Notes under the pieces: model-generated
The model's database searches: none
What the model was told of the DNA's origin: nothing
The model's input: the letters and a program-made list of their open reading frames with translations, nothing else
Translations under genes and position numbers: made by a program
Part shown: piece by piece, positions 62,085 to 64,000 of the stretch
Numbering within the stretch: position 1 is the first letter of the stretch
Layout: each line of letters begins with the position of its first letter
Source: Gracilaria gracilis
Taxonomy: Eukaryota; Rhodophyta; Florideophyceae; Gracilariales; Gracilariaceae
Direction of reading: 5' to 3'
Assembly: GCA_030374805.1 (NCBI GenBank)
Contig: JARGSG010000262.1
Coordinates: 62,001-126,000, forward strand
DNA length: 64,000 nucleotides

Positions 62085-62252
62085 TTCAGGGGAACTCCCG
62101 GACCGGCAAAATCCGGAGGTGAGCACGGAAATGGCAAAAGCAGCCTTTTCGCTCGTCGGGGTGTGTACCGGACTCATAGTATGTCCGAGAGCACCAGTCC
62201 TGCACCAGAAAAAGTACCGGTCCGGAAGCTGCGCTGGTTTCTGACGATGTTT
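62085..62252 (+). repeat. Dispersed repeat, copy 2 (inverted relative to 24762-24905)
   Basis: It shares GGTTTCTGACGATGT and CGGTCCGGAAGCTGCGCT (one difference) with the complement of copy 1, plus weaker internal blocks. Length about 150-170 bp. Termini are not obvious and no target duplication was found. Confidence 0.6.
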
Positions 62253-62712
62253 ATTGCTTCCTCTGCAGTGAGCCAAGATATCGATATAATATAACTTTAC
62301 AGGGTATGGATATGCCAAGAGCTCACTCCAGAGGAACCAACCGCGTCGTATCGTACGTACCACGCAACGCAAGCATGACAACTCCCACCAATGCATTGTT
62401 GTCAACAACAATTTGTTTTGCTTCACATGCTCCCAACAGAAACACGGCAACAAATTAACTGTAGCGCTCGGGTGAGGGGGGGCAGGGCGGACCGTGACGG
62501 GCGCATGGCTGACCGCTTGCAATAGAACGCTGTTCACAGGGGACAGCGGTAAAACCGTTATATTTCTAGAAACTCAAAATTCTGCAAATCGGGGCCATTT
62601 AAGCCTGTCGTGCTCTTTCAGAGAATGTAACCCAGTACTAAACTACACACAAATAGTAAACTTTTTCAACTTATTTGGATTGGGGCGTCTGACAGAGTAT
62701 TTGTAGGGCCTA

Positions 62713-63284
62713 CACTGTAAGATTGTGGAAAGTTGTTCAATTTCCCGTGCGCATGTTGCACGGTAAAATCGACAACTTTGGCGTTAACTTTCACTTGTTT
62801 TCAGCGCTGACAATATGGAAACTCGGTTGTAGTGAGCAGTTGTGACTACTGAATGCAAAAGTTAAAACATAAATATGTAGCTTTCCGAGCAGCAGATATA
62901 GAGATAAGAAGTATTTTTAATTCTCCTACTACGCCAAGAAGTTAAAATGATCCTAATTTTCAAGTTTTATGTGTTTTTGGGCTGTTTTACCGATTTTTGA
63001 AGCGAAGTGCAACGCAATCCAGAAACCCTATATGTAAGATATTGTTCTACGTTACTGAACGTAGCCTAGGCATTAAAAATATGTTTGCCAATGTTGTTCA
63101 AAAGACCATGCGTGTGAGATACATAGCACTTAAAGACGTAACATGCACAATTTCAAATATGTGCCCGCGTGAGCTTTCAGATAACTTTGGTTTAACTTTC
63201 CAGGAAACATACTGAAAGTCACATCTCTGACACTGTAAAGGAAATGCTGAGTTGAACCAATTTTTTGCAAAACCTCTTACAGTG
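62713..63284. mobile_element. Candidate MITE with CACTGTAAGA ends
   Basis: CACTGTAAGA at 62713-62722 and its exact inverse TCTTACAGTG at 63275-63284 enclose 572 bp of AT-rich, non-coding DNA. A further CACTGTAAAG occurs inside at about 63233. The flanking triplets (CTA and TCA) do not match, so a target duplication is lacking and the call is tentative. Confidence 0.35.
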
Positions 63285-63467
63285 TCAATGGGAGGTTTAA
63301 TTGTGCTTTCTGATTAAACACATGCCGCATTTTTAGAATAGCTATAAAGAATCTGTGCAAATATGCCTTTATTAAATATGATACCTCTAAATTATAGAAA
63401 TTACCGCTTTCCCCAGCAAATTGTATGACGATATTTCCTAAAAATCGTTGTATAGCAACCACACTGG

Positions 63468-63529
63468 GGAGGCGGTTTGCCCTATATCAGACTCACGCCG
63501 AGTGACTGTGATATAGGCAAGCCGCCTCC
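63468..63529. repeat. Near-perfect hairpin
   Basis: GGAGGCGG-T-TTGCC-C-TATATCA on the left pairs with TGATATA-GGCAA-G-CCGCCTCC on the right (one G-T wobble and one bulged C), and ACTC/GAGT extends the stem around a short loop. The stem is about 25 bp. It is isolated in AT-rich DNA. A cruciform, a small-RNA precursor or a tiny fold-back element are all possible. Confidence 0.65.
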
Positions 63530-64000
63530 GATAAGCGATTTATATCCACCAACTCGTGGTTATAAGTTTTATACCTTATCTTCACTCGTTTGTCGAGATA
63601 ACTCATTCTCATCCTGCTTTACAATCTCACTCCACTTAAAGCTCAAAGCTTGCAGCTTATTGGCAACGCCACGGCAGAGCAAACGCGTTTATTGGTTCAG
63701 TTAGAGTATACATCGCTACAATTATTCTCATCGCTGTCATGGAGAAAAAGAGGAACAAGCAACCCAATATTGCACCGATGCGCCCGAGTCGGCCGAGCGA
63801 ACCGGACAACAATTGAAGTCGCTATTATATATTGTACACACCACTGTTGTGCCTTCACATACGTACAGCTTTTTGGGCAATAGAAAAAGTTTAAGACCGA
63901 AACACAAATCCGTCGCTGACCATTTCGTCGTCCTCAGAACTCGAGCGCCGCCAGCAGCATTGTTTCAAGCACTTTCTTGCCATCCATGTCACCCTTTCAT
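63530..64000. other. Right edge, no confident gene
   Basis: Short frames only. On the minus strand the last 67 bases (63934-64000) could be the end of a coding exon (DMDGKKVLETMLLAALEF then TGA) that continues beyond the window, which I cannot test. Confidence 0.25.

Noticed and set aside
63934..64000. Partial minus-strand exon at the right edge
   Set aside because: Only about 20 codons, with an in-frame stop just upstream; it cannot be judged from this window.
1..64000. CRISPR arrays, rRNA or tRNA genes, bacterial operons
   Set aside because: No regularly spaced short repeats with unique spacers, no recognisable rRNA or tRNA cloverleaf sequence, and gene structure is eukaryotic.

Overview
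The window is nuclear eukaryotic DNA, dominated by transposable elements with only a few short stretches of host-like sequence. Evidence for a eukaryote: two GT-AG introns that restore reading frames (72 nt at 60457-60528; 129 nt at 35100-35228), TATA boxes and AATAAA signals around short genes, LTR retrotransposons and a TNP2-type (CACTA-like) DNA transposon. The species cannot be named from the sequence. An intron-poor alga, perhaps a red alga, is my guess only.

Layout. 1-731: 3' end and LTR of a diverged gypsy element. 1712-7800: two inverted ~200-bp repeats around a GGN-triplet array into which a Copia element (2884-7443, target duplication GTGGC) has inserted. 8.4-10.6 kb: host-like DNA with two tandem CCCH zinc-finger paralogs, one intact and one decayed. 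10919-21161: gypsy-A, a 10.2-kb element with 1.9-kb LTRs, an uninterrupted 2129-residue Gag-Pol and target duplication ATTAT. 22.3-24.7 kb: a broken opine-dehydrogenase-like gene, a long GGT microsatellite and a small secreted basic peptide gene with a clear TATA box. 25038-36559: a CACTA-like transposon with matching 10-bp ends and a TAT target duplication. It carries an open transposase, a divergent second gene, and about 6 kb of decayed sequence including an ABCB-type transporter pseudogene. 36757-42371: gypsy-B, a chromovirus with apparently identical LTRs (target duplication GGCTG). 43.3-61.1 kb: a second, dead TNP2-like unit whose transposase gene is split by gypsy-C (45820-57363, target duplication CTCTA), with a divergent intron-containing gene on the right. 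61.2-64 kb: small ORFs, a dispersed repeat, a candidate MITE and a near-perfect hairpin.

Five element boundaries were fixed by matching ends plus target duplications. The best candidates for something new are: (i) the CACTA-like element holding host-derived, decayed genes; (ii) the element-wide ACC-N(3-6)-GGT dyads of gypsy-C; (iii) antisense coding capacity in gypsy-C (between pol and the 3' LTR) and in gypsy-A (inside the LTR).
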